A stretch of 64,000 nt of DNA from Camillea tinctor (GCA_022578605.1 MU394069.1:372001-436000); one strand, 5' to 3'. Positions 23,480 through 36,200 are shown, numbered from the stretch's first letter. The notes: generated from the sequence alone by a model not told the origin. Translations and numbers: made by a program.

Positions 23480-25550
23480 TGTGAAGCCTCTCTGAATTGG
23501 TACTATCGAGGCAGCGACGGCTGCTCCACCTGGAAAGCTACTAAAGCCGGCAGTTATATACTACGATGCTATAATCTTGTGTTACCTAGTTACTTACATG
23601 GGGTCCAATCCTTGCAAGTTGACTTTGCTGGGCTTGGCTCCGAAGTCTATCAACGGCACATCGCTCAAGTCCACCCCGCCATTCAAGTTCGCATAAGTTC
23701 GCCATCCGTGATCCTTGTGACCTAGCCTTTTGGGACTCACGGAAACAACGGAAATACGGGATCAAGTCGGCGCGCGAAGAACCGATCCGACGCGCAATCC
23801 GATTGTATAGAATGCAGAGCAATCTAGGCCAGTGAAGAGGATGCCGACTGTGTACTGTAGAAATATTATGACCGCCTATAACATGTTTGGGTCAATGCGT
23901 ACAAGGTCAGCTACTACACTTGCCTATGTCGTGCTCTTCATTGATTTGTACTAGGTACATTCTAGAAACGAATTAGTTTTCACTAGCCATCTATACACAC
24001 ATTTTACCGAAGAAGCACAAATTTTCATCACAGGTTACTCAATGTGAGCTAATTTAGGTTGGAAAGCCATAGTAATACTGGGGACTCGAGGTAGATAATA
24101 TGTCTCAAGATGATGCATAAACCCCAAAGCCTTTCGGTTCCCTAAAATGTGATGATGAAGCAAATACTAAGAGTTATTCACAGAATAGTCAACAGCTGTC
24201 AAGACATGAACATCACGAACATGAAAGAGTGGACCATTATGTATCGTCATTACCTATCGCTTAAGACCCGTACGGCCATATCACATCCCAATATTAATGT
24301 AGTGAGTGAAGAGTGAGAGCGAATAAAAATGGTTAGACCCCCTTTCAGTCGTGGATATTGCAACTTGTTGTATTTTTTCTATCAATAGAAGCGGAATTCA
24401 ATGTCTGTTGGTTATGAGCTCATATATAATCAGTGATATGTTCACTAAGCTTTAGCTTTATGATCACAGAGCAAGCATGATAGCGCCACTTATCCATAAC
24501 GAATTAGAATCGTTGAAGCTTAGAATAGGTCGCACGACCGCACGTGCCATACCAGACCTACGACATCTCTATGAATACGAATGAGCCTGCCCCAGGTTTG
24601 TGTTTCACTAGGGAGATATACGGACCCGGCAGGGCCTGGTTAGATGTAGAAGTGAAGGAGAAAGTACTGAATCTACAAGTAGTGGAGATGTCTTAAATAC
24701 ATGGAGTAGACTGTTTGTGTACCAACGTTAGCTGACAACAGGTAAGCACTGCCAGGGCTTAAATATATAGGAATTTTCTAAGAGTTTGTATAGAAGCTAT
24801 CTTATACTAAAGGTCGGCATGTTATGTAAACTAGTGACCAAAGGGCCTGTTCTGAGGCAAAAGTAGAACTAGGCTAATCTGCTCTGCACTATAAAAGGCC
24901 AGCCATACAAGGATTTGTATTCCAAGGCTTTTATATTTCAACTCGAAGCCGGCTGCTTAGGGAGATCAAGATCATTTCTATCTTTCTTGATCACCGTTTC
25001 CTGTTGTTTAACTCCAATAATGGCATCGTATACCCTCATTCTACGTGTACTAGAGAGTCGACTGTGGCCCTGTATGGTTTCGTCTTTGACTATAACTCAC
25101 TACGTTACGACATATCTTTGGAATAGAAGCATATATGGAATATCGTCCGTGATTCCTAGAGCCTCATGCCTATCACTCTCTCGCGATTATCAGCCGTCTA
25201 GACCTAGCTTTCGTTAGGGCAAGTAGGGGTTCTAAACTATAGAAAGGATTTAATATTTTGTATGTAGGACTCATAAAAGAGAATAAAGCAGTTTCTGTAG
25301 ATACGGAGAGCTTGCACGGCAACGGAAAATATCATCTAGGATTAACTATCATGGTATATGGAATATCATCCAGCATTAACTTCTATCACGATACATAAAC
25401 GTAACAACCTCTTGGGAAGTATCAACGAATACTTTCAGAAACACCAAACTGAAACTGCTTTATTCAATTTTCAACGTGAGAACTTCTGTACTAGGATTAT
25501 TTGCCGTGAGCCTTAGCCAGACACTGGAAGCTGCTGAGAATCCTATCGAG
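23480..25550. other. 2.1-kb intergenic region
   Basis: AT-rich. Short open frames (23586-23822, 24915-25217) have no recognisable family. The upstream part of 25400-25550 is open in the frame of the next gene back to 25398 but contains no ATG before 25551. Confidence 0.45.
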
Positions 25551-26530
25551 ATGTTTTCCAGTATAAAACGAGCAGTTGAGGACTCTATAGAGATATATTC
25601 TCGTAGAAAGCGAGTAGTTGTTAATGACTGCAACGATGGAAAACTCTTGGCAGTACGTCAATCAGTCTAATAACCAATATTGATCGCTTTAGAAATTGAC
25701 TGGTATCTCTCTCAAATTAGACTCAACCATTTGTCACACGACGAGGGACATACAATGATGACGAAGCCGATGACCTCGAGGAGGACGCTGAAGATGCACC
25801 CGAGAGCAGTCTTTTTGCGGCCCTTAATGTGCTGGAGAAGCTCTTTAGCGAGAAGGGGATCCCGTATGCCGTTCAGGGTGGCTTGGCTATCAAGCTGCAG
25901 GGAAATTCGGATCGTAAGACACACGATCTAGATATATCCATTAACACTTCATCTCAGAAGTTCCAAGCCGCCCTAGAAGATCAAAAAGAGTGAGTTTCAG
26001 GTTTCTCCAATGTTTTTAAGATGATAGATTAACTCCTTTGGTATAGCATTCAATGGCATGAGAAAATCGCACAGCAATTAGGAGCCGGAGGTACCAAGCT
26101 GTTCCTCGATGCTAAGGGGCACAAGGTCCTGGCTGATATCTTTCTTAGTACAGGTTAGCCAGTAGACTGTTCTTCTTCACCACTTACGCCTTTTGTATCA
26201 ACCTGACATATGTGGACAGGCGAATTCGGACAGGATATTAGCAAAGCAAACAACATTAACGGGTTTAAGGTCTTGGATCTACCGACCCTTTTTAAGTCCA
26301 AGCTCGGGGCGTTCGCAAGTCGTGGAGAGGACAAGGACTATAAGGATCTACGATGGATGTACGAAAACAAGGCCAACGATATCAAAGGCTTTGTCACCAG
26401 CTTCAGTGAAAACCAGAGGTATGAGTTTGCCGAAGCCTGCGCTGATGACGTGAGTGACGACGACGAGGTGGAGGCGCTGTACAACTTCATCGGCATTAAG
26501 ATGAGTGACAGTGACAGTGATAGTGACTAA
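25551..26530 (+). CDS. Nucleotidyltransferase-fold protein (AbiEii-like minimal NTase)
   Basis: Four exons: 25551-25652, 25721-25989, 26047-26153 and 26220-26530, summing to 262 aa. After an acidic linker, residues about 65-105 show the polymerase-beta-type NTase core: PYAVQGGLAIKLQG (GG loop), then RKTHDLDI (two-Asp motif). A third acidic position fits KVLADIFLS. The C-terminal helical part carries LPTLFKSKLGAFASRGEDKD and YKDLRWMY, the Lys-Arg-KD pattern seen in AbiEii/DUF-type NTases. The tail is a Ser-Asp repeat. This family is known in bacterial abortive infection and in uncharacterised fungal proteins; role here unknown. The start is tentative: the frame is open upstream without an ATG, so a 5' exon may be missing. 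Confidence 0.65.
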
Positions 26531-27399
26531 GCATACAAGTTATCACCTCAGGGGTCACATGTTGTGGAATGGGTGTATATACGCTCTTAGATAATGCGCA
26601 AGAGCGATATCAACTCTGCTCTACAGATGACATGTGAAATATCGTGCTTATTCCTATCATTACCCCCCCAAGAATTTGCGTGTATACTATTGTTATATAT
26701 TTATATTGTCACGTTAGGGCGGGCTGTAAGAGGACGGTCGGTAGCGTACCATTCCTTATTTATGAATGTACATCTATGAAACGCTAAAGCTTTGTATGAA
26801 AATGTCTAGCTCAGTTATAGGACAGAAGATAGGCAACATGACTCAAGGTAATAGGGGGTGAGGGAAGCAAACTAGGAGAATGGGTAGTCTATTATTTTAT
26901 AATGATGAAGGCGCTATTAATATCGGAGAGCTGGAACGCAAAGAGTCTTGAAAAATGCTCAGCTCTCATAAAGTATTCTGTATGTATTCTCTCATAATTA
27001 GGGTAAAAGCCTATGTAACAATGAAAAAGGACGATGGGAATAATTTCCATCTAAAAGCTGGCAGACTAGTGGAGTTATAGCGAGATATTCTTACTCACTG
27101 GATTTTGATTTCATTACGGCATCACAGAGGAGTAACTCTGACGATGGACAACTCCCAATAAGCCTGAGTATCGTGAATTATCCGAGGAGTCACTCACTTT
27201 GTTGGAACAAAACCGAAGTAAAAACTGCTCTAAAAACCACGTCTCCTTCCTTTTCTGTCTTCCCACAGCACATCCGCACAAATATCCGAAGACAGAGAAC
27301 CCGTAAGTGCCAGAAACCGCACCTATATTTTCCACCAAGACCCTTGAAAGATCCTTTACTGCTTAGAAATAAAATCCGCGAGATTACAAGATCCCACGC
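26531..27399. other. Intergenic
   Basis: AT-rich spacer of about 0.9 kb between two plus-strand genes. No gene is seen; the frame at 27114-27338 lacks any family signal. Confidence 0.5.
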
Positions 27400-28941
27400 A
27401 TGCCACCTGTAGCTATGGCTTCCCCCCCAACCGCACCGTTGGTCCCGACCTGGATCTGCGAGGGGACCGCCATATTTCTGCTCCTACTGCGCTTCGGCAT
27501 GAAGTTCATGCTACAGCAGCGCCGACAGGGGCAACAAAAACCTCGTCTCTGTACCCCGGGAGACGTCTGGGTTCTCTGCGCTGCGATATTCATCGGCCTG
27601 CGACTGGGCGTTGGGATATATGCCGCGAAGTATGGCCTGAGAGAGGGTAAGCAGATTATTCTTCTGAACCAGCACACATAGAGCACAAACAGGGGGACAT
27701 AGTTCCGGTGGCTGACATATAGAGATTCCAGCGGGCCTACTACTTGACGACCAGCAACACCCCACGCAAGAGAACGCATATTTATTTTCCATCGCGCAGA
27801 GGACCACGATACTCTTCCGTCTATCCCTGCTGTGCATGTTAGTTCTCCAGCCCCCGCTTTGCTCCTATTTAGCCTTACCCTCCGAAACTCACCATAGAAT
27901 TACATAGTATATGGCCCCTGAAAGCCGCCGCGTTCCGCGATCTCGTGCCCTTCCTAGAAAATGCCACGGCCCATCGATCGTGCCGGAGAATGGATGTACG
28001 CGATCGCCTGCTCTCGGGCGCGCTGTATGCGGTGCTCTTCTTAACGTTCCTCGCCTCGCTGTTGGTGGTTTTCTTTGAGTGCCCCGGGGTTGAGGGTGGG
28101 AGTGTGATGGGGGATTTACGTGGGCGGAAGATGTGGTAAGTGTATCTACTTACTCTTTTGATTTCGGAGTCATGCTTGCGCTCTAAGTCTGGCAGAGCTA
28201 TAGTATACGAGAAGTCCTTACTAACACCAACTTCTTAGCCTCGAATCCCCCATCTGGACACCAACCTATGGTAAGTCCTCCTTATCTAAACAAGCCCCTA
28301 TCCTATCCCCTATCCAAACGCCCTCTCTCTCCCTTCCCACTCCATCTAACTAAACTTCTCTACGACCAGAAATATCCAACCTCCTCACCACCACCCTCCT
28401 CCTATCCTTCACCCTCCTCCTCATCCCCCTTTCCCTTCCCTCTTCCTCCTCTCTCTCCCTCCTAAATCCCCGCTTCTCCCCTCCCAACCTCTTTCCCCCA
28501 AATCCCTCTCCCCCCATCCCCACCCTCCACCCCCAACCCCAACCCCAACCCTTCCCCCTCCTCACGTCCCTCCTCCTCACCCTCCTAACCACGCTCCACC
28601 TCGCCCTTTCCGCTCTCCGCCTGACCTCCCTTAACCCAACCCCATGGGCCACGCCCTCAGTCTCCGTTCCCGTGCTCAGCGCGTTAGTATGCGTGTACGG
28701 GGTCTCTCTGTACCGACCAAGCTCTACTTCCCCCGGGGGAGCGGAGAGCGCTAGGACCGGAGGGAGTGCGAATGCTAATTTCCGAGGGAGAAATAGTGAT
28801 GCGGGGGACGGGCGGGAGGAGGGACGGGGAGAAGAGGAAGACGGAGATCCCTGGCGGAAGGAGGAAGAAGTGCAAGGCGGATGGGACGCCAGCGCGCTCG
28901 AGAAGCCGGGGGAGCTTATTCCGGCCCCCTTTCCCGCGTAG
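27400..28941 (+). CDS. Polytopic membrane protein, SAT4/rhodopsin-like fungal family (divergent)
   Basis: Five exons: 27400-27646, 27723-27837, 27908-28135, 28239-28270 and 28370-28941, giving 397 aa. Hydrophobic segments follow the order of fungal SAT4-type integral membrane proteins: TWICEGTAIFLLLLRF, GDVWVLCAAIFIGLRLGVGI, the segment around RTTILFRLSLLCM, ALYAVLFLTFLASLLVVFFE, TTLLLSFTLLLIPL, LLTLLTTLHLALSAL and SVSVPVLSALVCVYG. A conserved-looking cysteine block (FECPG, then KMCLESPIWTP) sits in the loop where SAT4 proteins have extracellular cysteines. The tail (about 300-397) is Gly/Glu/Arg-rich and disordered. The fourth exon is only 32 nt. Assignment rests on topology and a few motifs, so the family name is moderate confidence. 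Confidence 0.65.
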
Positions 28942-29503
28942 GATATGCACTCCCGACGTTCACCGTGGCAGCAGTAACCACGGCGTTGGCATGGGATGCC
29001 GTATTGAGTTGTATATAGGACAGACATCGCACCAAGCCGCTAAAGCAAGAACAACCTAATCCCTTCCCCCAAAAGCCTACTTAATACCCAATAAACACGC
29101 AAGTAATAAGTATCACAGACACTTCCCTCCCCCCCAACCCGCCATCGAAGACTATAGCTCCACTACGACATACGGCAAAGAACAGACTAACCTAGCCAGT
29201 AGTAAATATCTCAGAAATCCATTTTCTTATATTTATCCGCAGACCCCCTATACTTCGATGCCTTCCCCATATATTCTAAGTCACGCTAAACCCATCCCTC
29301 CTCTCGATTTATTTACCTATGTATTTACTTAATCTCGATTTGGACTTTACCCACTATCCCCTTCTCCTTTTCGCATTACACCTCCCCCCTTAATTAAGCC
29401 AATCAATCCCCTTAAACGCCATGCGATGCTACAGTAGAGCCAAAAAGAAACAGGAGAAAAAAAATAAAAAGGTAGAAAACAAAGTAAGACAGTTTAGCCC
29501 CCC
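28942..29503. other. Intergenic, convergent 3' ends
   Basis: Spacer with C-rich runs near 29126 and 29386 between the membrane-protein gene and PRP17. No gene is seen. Confidence 0.5.
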
Positions 29504-31096
29504 TTAATCCCAGTACCGAATAATCCCATCCATTCCCGCGGCCGCCACCTTGCTCGTCTCCTGGGGGTGCCACTGCACGCAGGTAACCGCCTGGTCGCCG
29601 GCGGGCAGCTTGTGGTACATCTTGCAGGTCTTCCAGTCCCAGAAGCAGACAAAGCCGGCGCTGTCGCCGGAAGCCAGGAACTGGCCGTCGGGGGAGCAGG
29701 CGACGTCGATGGCGGTGCCGGCGTTGTTGTGGCCGCGGTAGCTCTTCTTGCGGTTCTGGCGGAACTTGTCGTTGGCGCCGTAGACGACGATCTGGTTGTC
29801 GGAGGACTGGTAGGCGACGTACTTGCCGGAGGGGTGGGGCGCGGCGCGGGTCATGGGGTACATGTAGGGCTCGGCGATGTACTTGATGGGCACGGGGATG
29901 TTGTAGTCCCAGGCGCGCAGCGACTTGTCGTCCGAGGTGGTCATGAAGCGGCGGTTGTTGTCGACGAAGGTGATGGTGTTGATAGCGTTGAGGTGGTGGT
30001 CGTACTCCTGCACCATCTCGCGCGTGCGCGTGTCGAACTGCACGATCTTCTTGTCCGACATGCCGGCCAGGAACTCGTGCGAGTGCTCGACCGACGGGTT
30101 GAACTTGATGACGTGCGGCGTCTTGCCGGTGGTGAACTTGTTGATGCATGTGCCCGTCTCGGTGTCCCAGAGCTTCATCATACGGTCATACGAAGCCGAG
30201 AGGAACTGGGTGCCGTCCAGGTTGAAGCTGATATCCGATACCGCCTTGGAATGACCCGAGTAGCTTCGCAGCAGCTCTTTCTGATGGTAGACATCCCATA
30301 TCTTAACCGTAGTGTCGGCGCCAGACGACAGGAGTAGGTGGCCTGAGTTGGGGAAGAAGCGCAGACCAGTAACAGCCTTGCCCCCATGGTTTTTCCATGT
30401 ATGCACCAGCTTCTTGGGTATGAAGTTCGTGGTGCTGCCGACGTCCTTGCGCAGGTCGACGTCGAGGTCTTGTGGTACGTGCATGTAGGTCCGTCCCTGG
30501 TAGTCGTATTGCTGCTCGCCGTGGAATGTGGTGGTCTCGTCGCCCATCTCCTCGACCTCCTTCCTCCTGGCTATAGCGTCTGCCGGGGCGGTGTTCACCG
30601 TCCCACTGGCCACGACATCCTCGTCATCCTCGTAAACGTACTCAACCTCCTCGTCGCTGCCAATCTCTTCATCTTCATCCACCTCTTCGTACTCGTCCTT
30701 CTTGTACTTGGCCCAGGGACCAACATAGGCTCCGTCACCATCGGCTATGGTGGCATCGCCTTTCTTCTGCCGCGTTGCCCTTAGCTTGGCCGCCTCTTCT
30801 TTGAGGGAAGCTCCGGTCTGGTACTCGCGCTCGGGACCGCCTTTGCGCTCGATGGCGCGGTGTTTGCTTCGAAAGGTGTGTTCGCTAACATACGTCTCCT
30901 CGGCGACCCCGGTCAACACGTTTTTGCGCTTCAACATGTTGGCCTCGTCCTTGTAGGGGTTGAGAGGACCGAACTTGGGTCGGGCTAGTTCTTCGCCGGA
31001 GTAGGGTACGACGGCGTGATTCGGTTCGGCCTGCTCGCGCACGATGAGCGCATCCTGTGGCGCCATATTCGGCGGGTATTCCCCAAAGTCGGGCAT
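29504..31096 (-). CDS. PRP17: Pre-mRNA-processing factor 17 (Prp17/Cdc40), WD40
   Basis: Second-step spliceosome factor, 530 aa in one exon, start at 31096 (MPDFGEYPPNMAPQDALIV). The N-terminal half carries the conserved ALARPKFGP-like block (EELARPKFGPLNPYKDEANM) and an acidic run (about 150-190). From about residue 235 there are seven WD40 repeats, beginning LVHTWKNHGGKAVTGLRFFP and including GHSKAVSDISFNLDGTQFLS, GMSDKKIVQFDTRTREMVQE and DDKSLRAWDYNIP, and ending with WHPQETSKVAAAGMDG and RYWD. These match the Cdc40 family closely across the whole propeller. The frame is open upstream of the chosen start, but the preceding residues are AT-rich leader-like sequence. Housekeeping gene. Confidence 0.96.
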   Translation of the reverse strand: MPDFGEYPPNMAPQDALIVREQAEPNHAVVPYSGEELARPKFGPLNPYKDEANMLKRKNVLTGVAEETYVSEHTFRSKHRAIERKGGPEREYQTGASLKEEAAKLRATRQKKGDATIADGDGAYVGPWAKYKKDEYEEVDEDEEIGSDEEVEYVYEDDEDVVASGTVNTAPADAIARRKEVEEMGDETTTFHGEQQYDYQGRTYMHVPQDLDVDLRKDVGSTTNFIPKKLVHTWKNHGGKAVTGLRFFPNSGHLLLSSGADTTVKIWDVYHQKELLRSYSGHSKAVSDISFNLDGTQFLSASYDRMMKLWDTETGTCINKFTTGKTPHVIKFNPSVEHSHEFLAGMSDKKIVQFDTRTREMVQEYDHHLNAINTITFVDNNRRFMTTSDDKSLRAWDYNIPVPIKYIAEPYMYPMTRAAPHPSGKYVAYQSSDNQIVVYGANDKFRQNRKKSYRGHNNAGTAIDVACSPDGQFLASGDSAGFVCFWDWKTCKMYHKLPAGDQAVTCVQWHPQETSKVAAAGMDGIIRYWD

Positions 31097-31940
31097 GTTG
31101 TGGATATTTGGTAGATGTAAGTAACGTAGTTGTAAAGTTGTAAAGTTGTAAAGTGACAGCTTTAAAGAGCAAAGGCCAAAAAGCAATTGAATTGAGAAGG
31201 GAAGCTTTTAGCGCGACCGTGACTAGGTTATCGGGGTTATCCGTGTTATCGGGTTACTTATCAGTTATCTAATCTGTACAGAGCACTTGGTCATCAAAGC
31301 CTGTCTCCATAAATACATAATTACGGGATAATATGCACATGTCGAGCTTATCTACGGAATATGACAGTATCCAACCAAAATCTATTAACTTGGGTGACCT
31401 CTATATACTCCTCCGTATGATCCTCAAGGACATAACCTGGGTCAAATGCAACCGCAGACAACGATATCTATATTTCATATGGGTATTTTCTCTTTTTTGG
31501 TATTTCATTACAATGAAACCTAAACACTAAGCGCAAGACTCCAACCCTGCATGCTACCTTTACCCCCAGTACTTCCCTTCCGAACTCGTCCCAACAATTC
31601 CTACCGTTCCCCCACTCCGTCCTCAGCTCACCCAAGTTACCCTCCGTCCACTCTGTCTAACCCACACCTCGGTATAACTGGAGGAGAGTGTTGTGTACAT
31701 CTTATCGCATCATAAATAGGGGGGAGGATTAAATAATCTCGTGTTTCATTGACTCGTTCTCATTTTCTTTTCTCGTACTTGTCCAAAACGCATCGACCGT
31801 TGGGCAACACCGGTGCCTGCTACTGCTGCGCTTGGCTTATAACCTCATGCGTCCTCGCTGCTCTTCGCGACTTTCGTCCGACTGGTACTCAACGTACCCT
31901 GTTCGTAATCATCGCATCATATCGCGGGACTTGGCAGGGT
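31097..31940. other. Intergenic
   Basis: Promoter of PRP17 and 3' flank of ERV14, both on the minus strand. A short tandem repeat (GTTGTAAA-type) occurs at about 31128-31152. No gene is seen. Confidence 0.5.
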
Positions 31941-32654
31941 TTATTTCGTCTCATCCTTGATCAGGGCAACGATCATGCTGTACAGGTAGAAGAAGAACAT
32001 GACCAGGTGAAAACCCAGCTTGGCGAAGGATTCCTACACCTGGTTAGCAACCACATAAAAGTACTACTAAATAAATCAGCTAGGGTAGAACCTTACCTTC
32101 TTATGGACATTCAGCTTCCTGAAAATCTCAGTCGCATCTAGCAAGTGAGTGTTCTCGACAATCCTGTATGTCCCACGATTAGTGAAATGTTCTTCAACTG
32201 TGCTTAGAGTTGGGTTTCCGCGACATACTTCTTAATGTTCCAGCCTAAGAGGGGGAGGTTGAGGATCAAGGCCATCCAGTATCCATTGATCAGGAATAGG
32301 AAGGTTAGGAATCCGTGTACGGCAGCCTCGGGGATGATGTACGTGTTGAGACGGTTGCAGAGATCGATAGGGTTGATATAGTCACTACGAAGGGAAAGAG
32401 ATTAGCAAGCTACGTTCCATAGTATAATGGGGACCGAGCATTGGGATAGACATGACGTAGATCTCAGATATTGCCCAGGCTCTAGCTAGCTACAAGAGCT
32501 CCCGAGTTGCTACTGGCGGATATGCCCGATTGGGACAGGATCGAAATACGTACCATTCCAAGTCGCTGTACATAATAGTGAAGAAAACCTGTAGGAATAG
32601 GTTGACGGCATTTATGAGCACGGCGAAGAGGTATAACCACGCTTCGCCCGACAT
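31941..32654 (-). CDS. ERV14: ER-vesicle cargo receptor, cornichon/Erv14 family
   Basis: Exons 32654-32554, 32384-32229, 32163-32097 and 32033-31941 give 138 aa, the length of yeast Erv14. The protein is a COPII cargo receptor cycling between ER and Golgi. Sequence features are [20 protein letters not shown] (first membrane span), [51 protein letters not shown], the acidic cargo-binding region [18 protein letters not shown], and the final span with [13 protein letters not shown]. All are textbook family positions. Each intron has a clear donor and acceptor (for example GTACGT at exon 1). Nothing is missing. Confidence 0.96.
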
Positions 32655-33869
32655 CTTGATTGTGTTGGTGGTGCTAAGAGCTGCGAAGGTTGGCTTGGTA
32701 TTAACAGAGAGAAGCTTAGACGGGGAGATTCGCCGGCCAAAGACCTTCAAAGATCCTCTTCGGGAAGAATGGAAACTATATATAATAAGACTCGGGGTCA
32801 CAGCGCAAACGGGAAACAGACTGCCCAGAGCTTGTCAAGGTCAGGGGAGATCGGATAGCAGAAATGCGAATGGACTGAATATAAAAAGAACCTAAGTACC
32901 TCGGAATATAGACAAATTTGTAGAGGAATTATGCGACCAGTTCTTGATACGTGTTGTTGAAAAGTGGCCGTGATTTGCTGTGGACAACGAGACCAATCAG
33001 TGGGATCAGTGGGTGGGAAGTGGATGGGTTCGTTCCCCGGAGGGTTTATGTGTGGGCGTGGGTATTTTCTGTGGGAAGAAGAATTCGAAAGGGAAAAGAG
33101 GGCAAAAAAAAAGAGGTGGTGGTTGTTGAATGATGAAAGCGGCTCGGAGATGTGGGTGCAAAAGCAAGAAATCTTCACAAGAAAAAGAGGCACAGGTTTT
33201 CTATGGGAACTGACCTAATAAACTAAAGAAGCACTACGGAGTACCTAATAAACTACTAACCTTATTGTACAATACACTACCATTTCGCTATAGCTATGTT
33301 GTTAGGTAGCAGTGCTAAGATAGAGCTTTCTCCACCTTTGCTCATCTATCGCGAGCTATCATTGGTTAGATGCCGGGGTAGTTGGCACTTGGCGAGCCTG
33401 CAGTTGGCAGCCTAGCCACAGATTAGAGAGGTTGGGAACGACTCAAGTTCTATGACAACCCTTGCCTAAGTCCATCGCAACTGACCGCAAATCGGGGCTA
33501 GCTACGGAGTAGGTAAATACCTCTTAAAGATATGCAGCTAAAAGGGGTTTACACTACACCACATGGCAGCTATATACATTACACAACCTATATACATAGG
33601 TACTTAACTATGCAGCTATGGTATGTATGTACCTAGGTCATGTATGTGCATGCATGCATCTGTATATGCACCGTACTGCTGTAATCTAGTCGCGACTAAA
33701 ATACACACCAGAGAGTAGGGGGGATAGAACATATTATAAGTCCAGTAATAGCTCTCATGCAAAGTCGCAGGGCTCGAATCGCCGTCGCCGTAAACCATTA
33801 TACACAAGGTAATGAAGTATCTTAAGGCGATAACTTTTTTATCTCTTTTCTATTTTCCCTCTCCTTATA
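32655..33869. other. Intergenic
   Basis: ERV14 promoter side and MAP1 3' side. It contains a TACCTAGGT copy near 33630 and purine-rich runs near 33095. No gene is seen. Confidence 0.5.
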
Positions 33870-35331
33870 TTAACTAGTCGCCTTCTCTCCATTCTCAGCA
33901 GGAGGCTCGGGCATGGGTATCGCACCGCCTGGTGAAGTCTCCGTTCTTGCTGTCAATACCTCCACCCCCGTCTCAGTCACAAGGTAAGTATGCTCTACTC
34001 GGGTAGTCAGTACCAAAGTCTGGTCGTGGTATAGAGAAAGAAACAGAGAGAGAGAAAAAAGGGGGGGAACACTTATGAACTTACCGAATTGGGCTGTCTT
34101 CTTTCCATCAATAGTAGTACTAGTCCAGTTGTCCGGCCAAGTGATATCGCGGTACTTACCCAGGGCGATCATAGGCTCAATCGTGAACGTCATGCCCGGC
34201 TTGCATTCTCCCACAGCCTTATTCTTAGCGTAATGTGGGACATTGGGCGGGCAGTGGAACAGACTGTTGACCCCGTGGCCGCAGTACGTGCGAATCACAC
34301 TGCAGTTTCTCTCCTTGGCATGCTTCTCGATGATGTTGCCGAATTCTCTTATCAATGTCCCCGGCTTGATAAGTTTGGCTGCCTCGTCTAAGCATTCACG
34401 GGCCGTCTCCACCACGCGAACCGTGTCCGGGTCGGCCTTTGCCTTGTCGCCAACATAGTACGTCTCGTTCAGATCGGCATGGTAGCCCTCGTGGTATATC
34501 GAGACATCCAGGTTTATGATGTCGCCATCCAGAAGTACTCTCTGGTCCGGAATACCGTGGCAGATGACCTCGTTGACTGAAGTGCAGAACGATTTCGGGA
34601 AATGGTTGTAGTTAAGGGGCGAAGGATAAGACTGCGTTCGTTAGCCAGCCACTCACTTTACTTCCGATAGATCCTGCCTATGCGATTATGGGGTTGGAAG
34701 TGGGGGTGCCCTCGGCTCACCTTTCGTTCTATGCAAGCCTTGTGGCAGATCTCGTCCAGATAATCTGTCGTGACACCTGGTCGGACCTCTGCAGCTACAA
34801 TATCCAAGACTTCTCGGCCCAACTTGCACACTTTGCGCATCGCCTCCTGTCCCTTAGCATCGAGTATGTCGAACTTATTTCTGTTGACAAACCGTTCACT
34901 CTTAGGATACCCGGTCTCGGCATAGTCGGGCCACGGTATATCTTTCGGCACCGTGCGCTTCTCAGACAGAGGGTAGACAGGTCGCAGCGGTCCGGTATAA
35001 GAGAATGACGGGAAGGGGTTGTAAACACCTGTGGCTGGATCGGGTTTAGATACAACTTTGGGGATGAAGATACGATCAAGAATACCGTTGGTTGTCTTGC
35101 CTGCGACAATCTTGTGCAGAGCCTTGTGTGCATTCTGAAATAGCGAGTTAGTTATAATGGGGTTGAAACTAATGAGAGTATACGAACCCAGTTCTTCTTG
35201 AAGCAGTCTTGAGAGCAGAAAAAGCTATCCTTGATGCCGAGCTTCAGACATGTCGGACACTGCAGAGCGCCGGCATCATTTTCGCAATCCACTCCAAGAC
35301 ACTTTTTCTTCGTCGGTGGTTCGGCCGCCAT
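33870..35331 (-). CDS. MAP1: Methionine aminopeptidase 1
   Basis: Removes the initiator methionine from nascent proteins at the ribosome. Exons 35331-35188, 35134-34721, 34631-34085 and 33994-33870 give 409 aa. The N-terminal zinc finger is complete ([26 protein letters not shown]), as in eukaryotic type 1 enzymes. Metal ligands are present: [12 protein letters not shown] (Asp), [11 protein letters not shown] (Asp), [10 protein letters not shown] (His), TFTIEPMI (Glu) and AQFEHTYLV (Glu). The last splice uses the acceptor that gives AQFEHTY; another AG five bases earlier would insert Val and is less likely. Exon 1 uses a GTTCGT donor. It is divergent from the kynurenine monooxygenase gene. 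Confidence 0.95.
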
Positions 35332-36200
35332 GGCTATGATTTGGCGGGGGAGGGGTCTTTTCGGTTTTACTACCAGTTACTGGAAGATTTTAGAATGAAA
35401 GGGGGGGGGAAAAAGAAAGTAGTAAGAATGAGGCAACAAATGTGAGAATAAATAGTTTCAGGTGAAAAGCGAATACAGAGGAAGCCTTACTTATAAAACG
35501 TTGATGTGTGTGCAAGTGTGATGTGTGTGTTGTAGATTTGCAGAAGGAAAATCGTAAATGTTTAAAATGGAATATTCCCCATATTAAAAACGCAGAACCA
35601 CCGATTATAGAATCCGGGCAGCCGGGGTGGGTCTATATGTATTTAACCAATCCCTCCCTTCTGCACCCATGGGAGAGTGGATCCACGGGAGCTTATATAA
35701 GACATCTTTAAGGCATGAGCTTACACAGTACTAGGTACCTAGTGTAAGTACTTACCTAATAAGCATATTCTCGGTTTCTACCGGAGATGCGCGGGTCATC
35801 GTGGGGGAGAGGGAGAGCCCATCTTTAAACATGCCACACCCATTCGCGAAAGAGTTATCAGGTACGTACCTATTAGTTTTAAGGTATTAATAAGAAATAG
35901 AACTGAGACTAGAAACTAGAAAAGAATTGGTACGACTAATACATTCAACCAGTTGATGACATTCCGAACTTCATCTGCCTCAAATCTGCTTACAACTTAA
36001 CTCAGGTACGTAATAGAACCAAAACTAGTGATGAGACTTTCTGAATTGGTGAATTAGTCCCGCATTATCTGTTTGTCGCTTTATAAGTGGTGATGTATTG
36101 ACTCACTCTCTTCTATATATCTCTCCTTAGTAACCCTAAGTTGCATCCTATCCAGCACATATAACACAGCATCACTAAGTGGCGTCGCCAGTCATCGCCC
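35332..36200. promoter_or_regulatory. Divergent promoter region MAP1/BNA4
   Basis: An 870-bp intergenic stretch between the two start codons, with a G run at 35401-35409, TACCTAG motifs at about 35735 and an AT-rich core. No RNA gene or discrete operator was recognised. Confidence 0.4.

Noticed and set aside
28350..29027. 225-codon minus-strand Arg/Gly-rich frame
   Set aside because: Antisense shadow of the C-rich last exon of the SAT4-like membrane protein.
33760..33795. tRNA-like B box (GGGCTCGAATCG)
   Set aside because: No matching A box or cloverleaf stems at the proper spacing.
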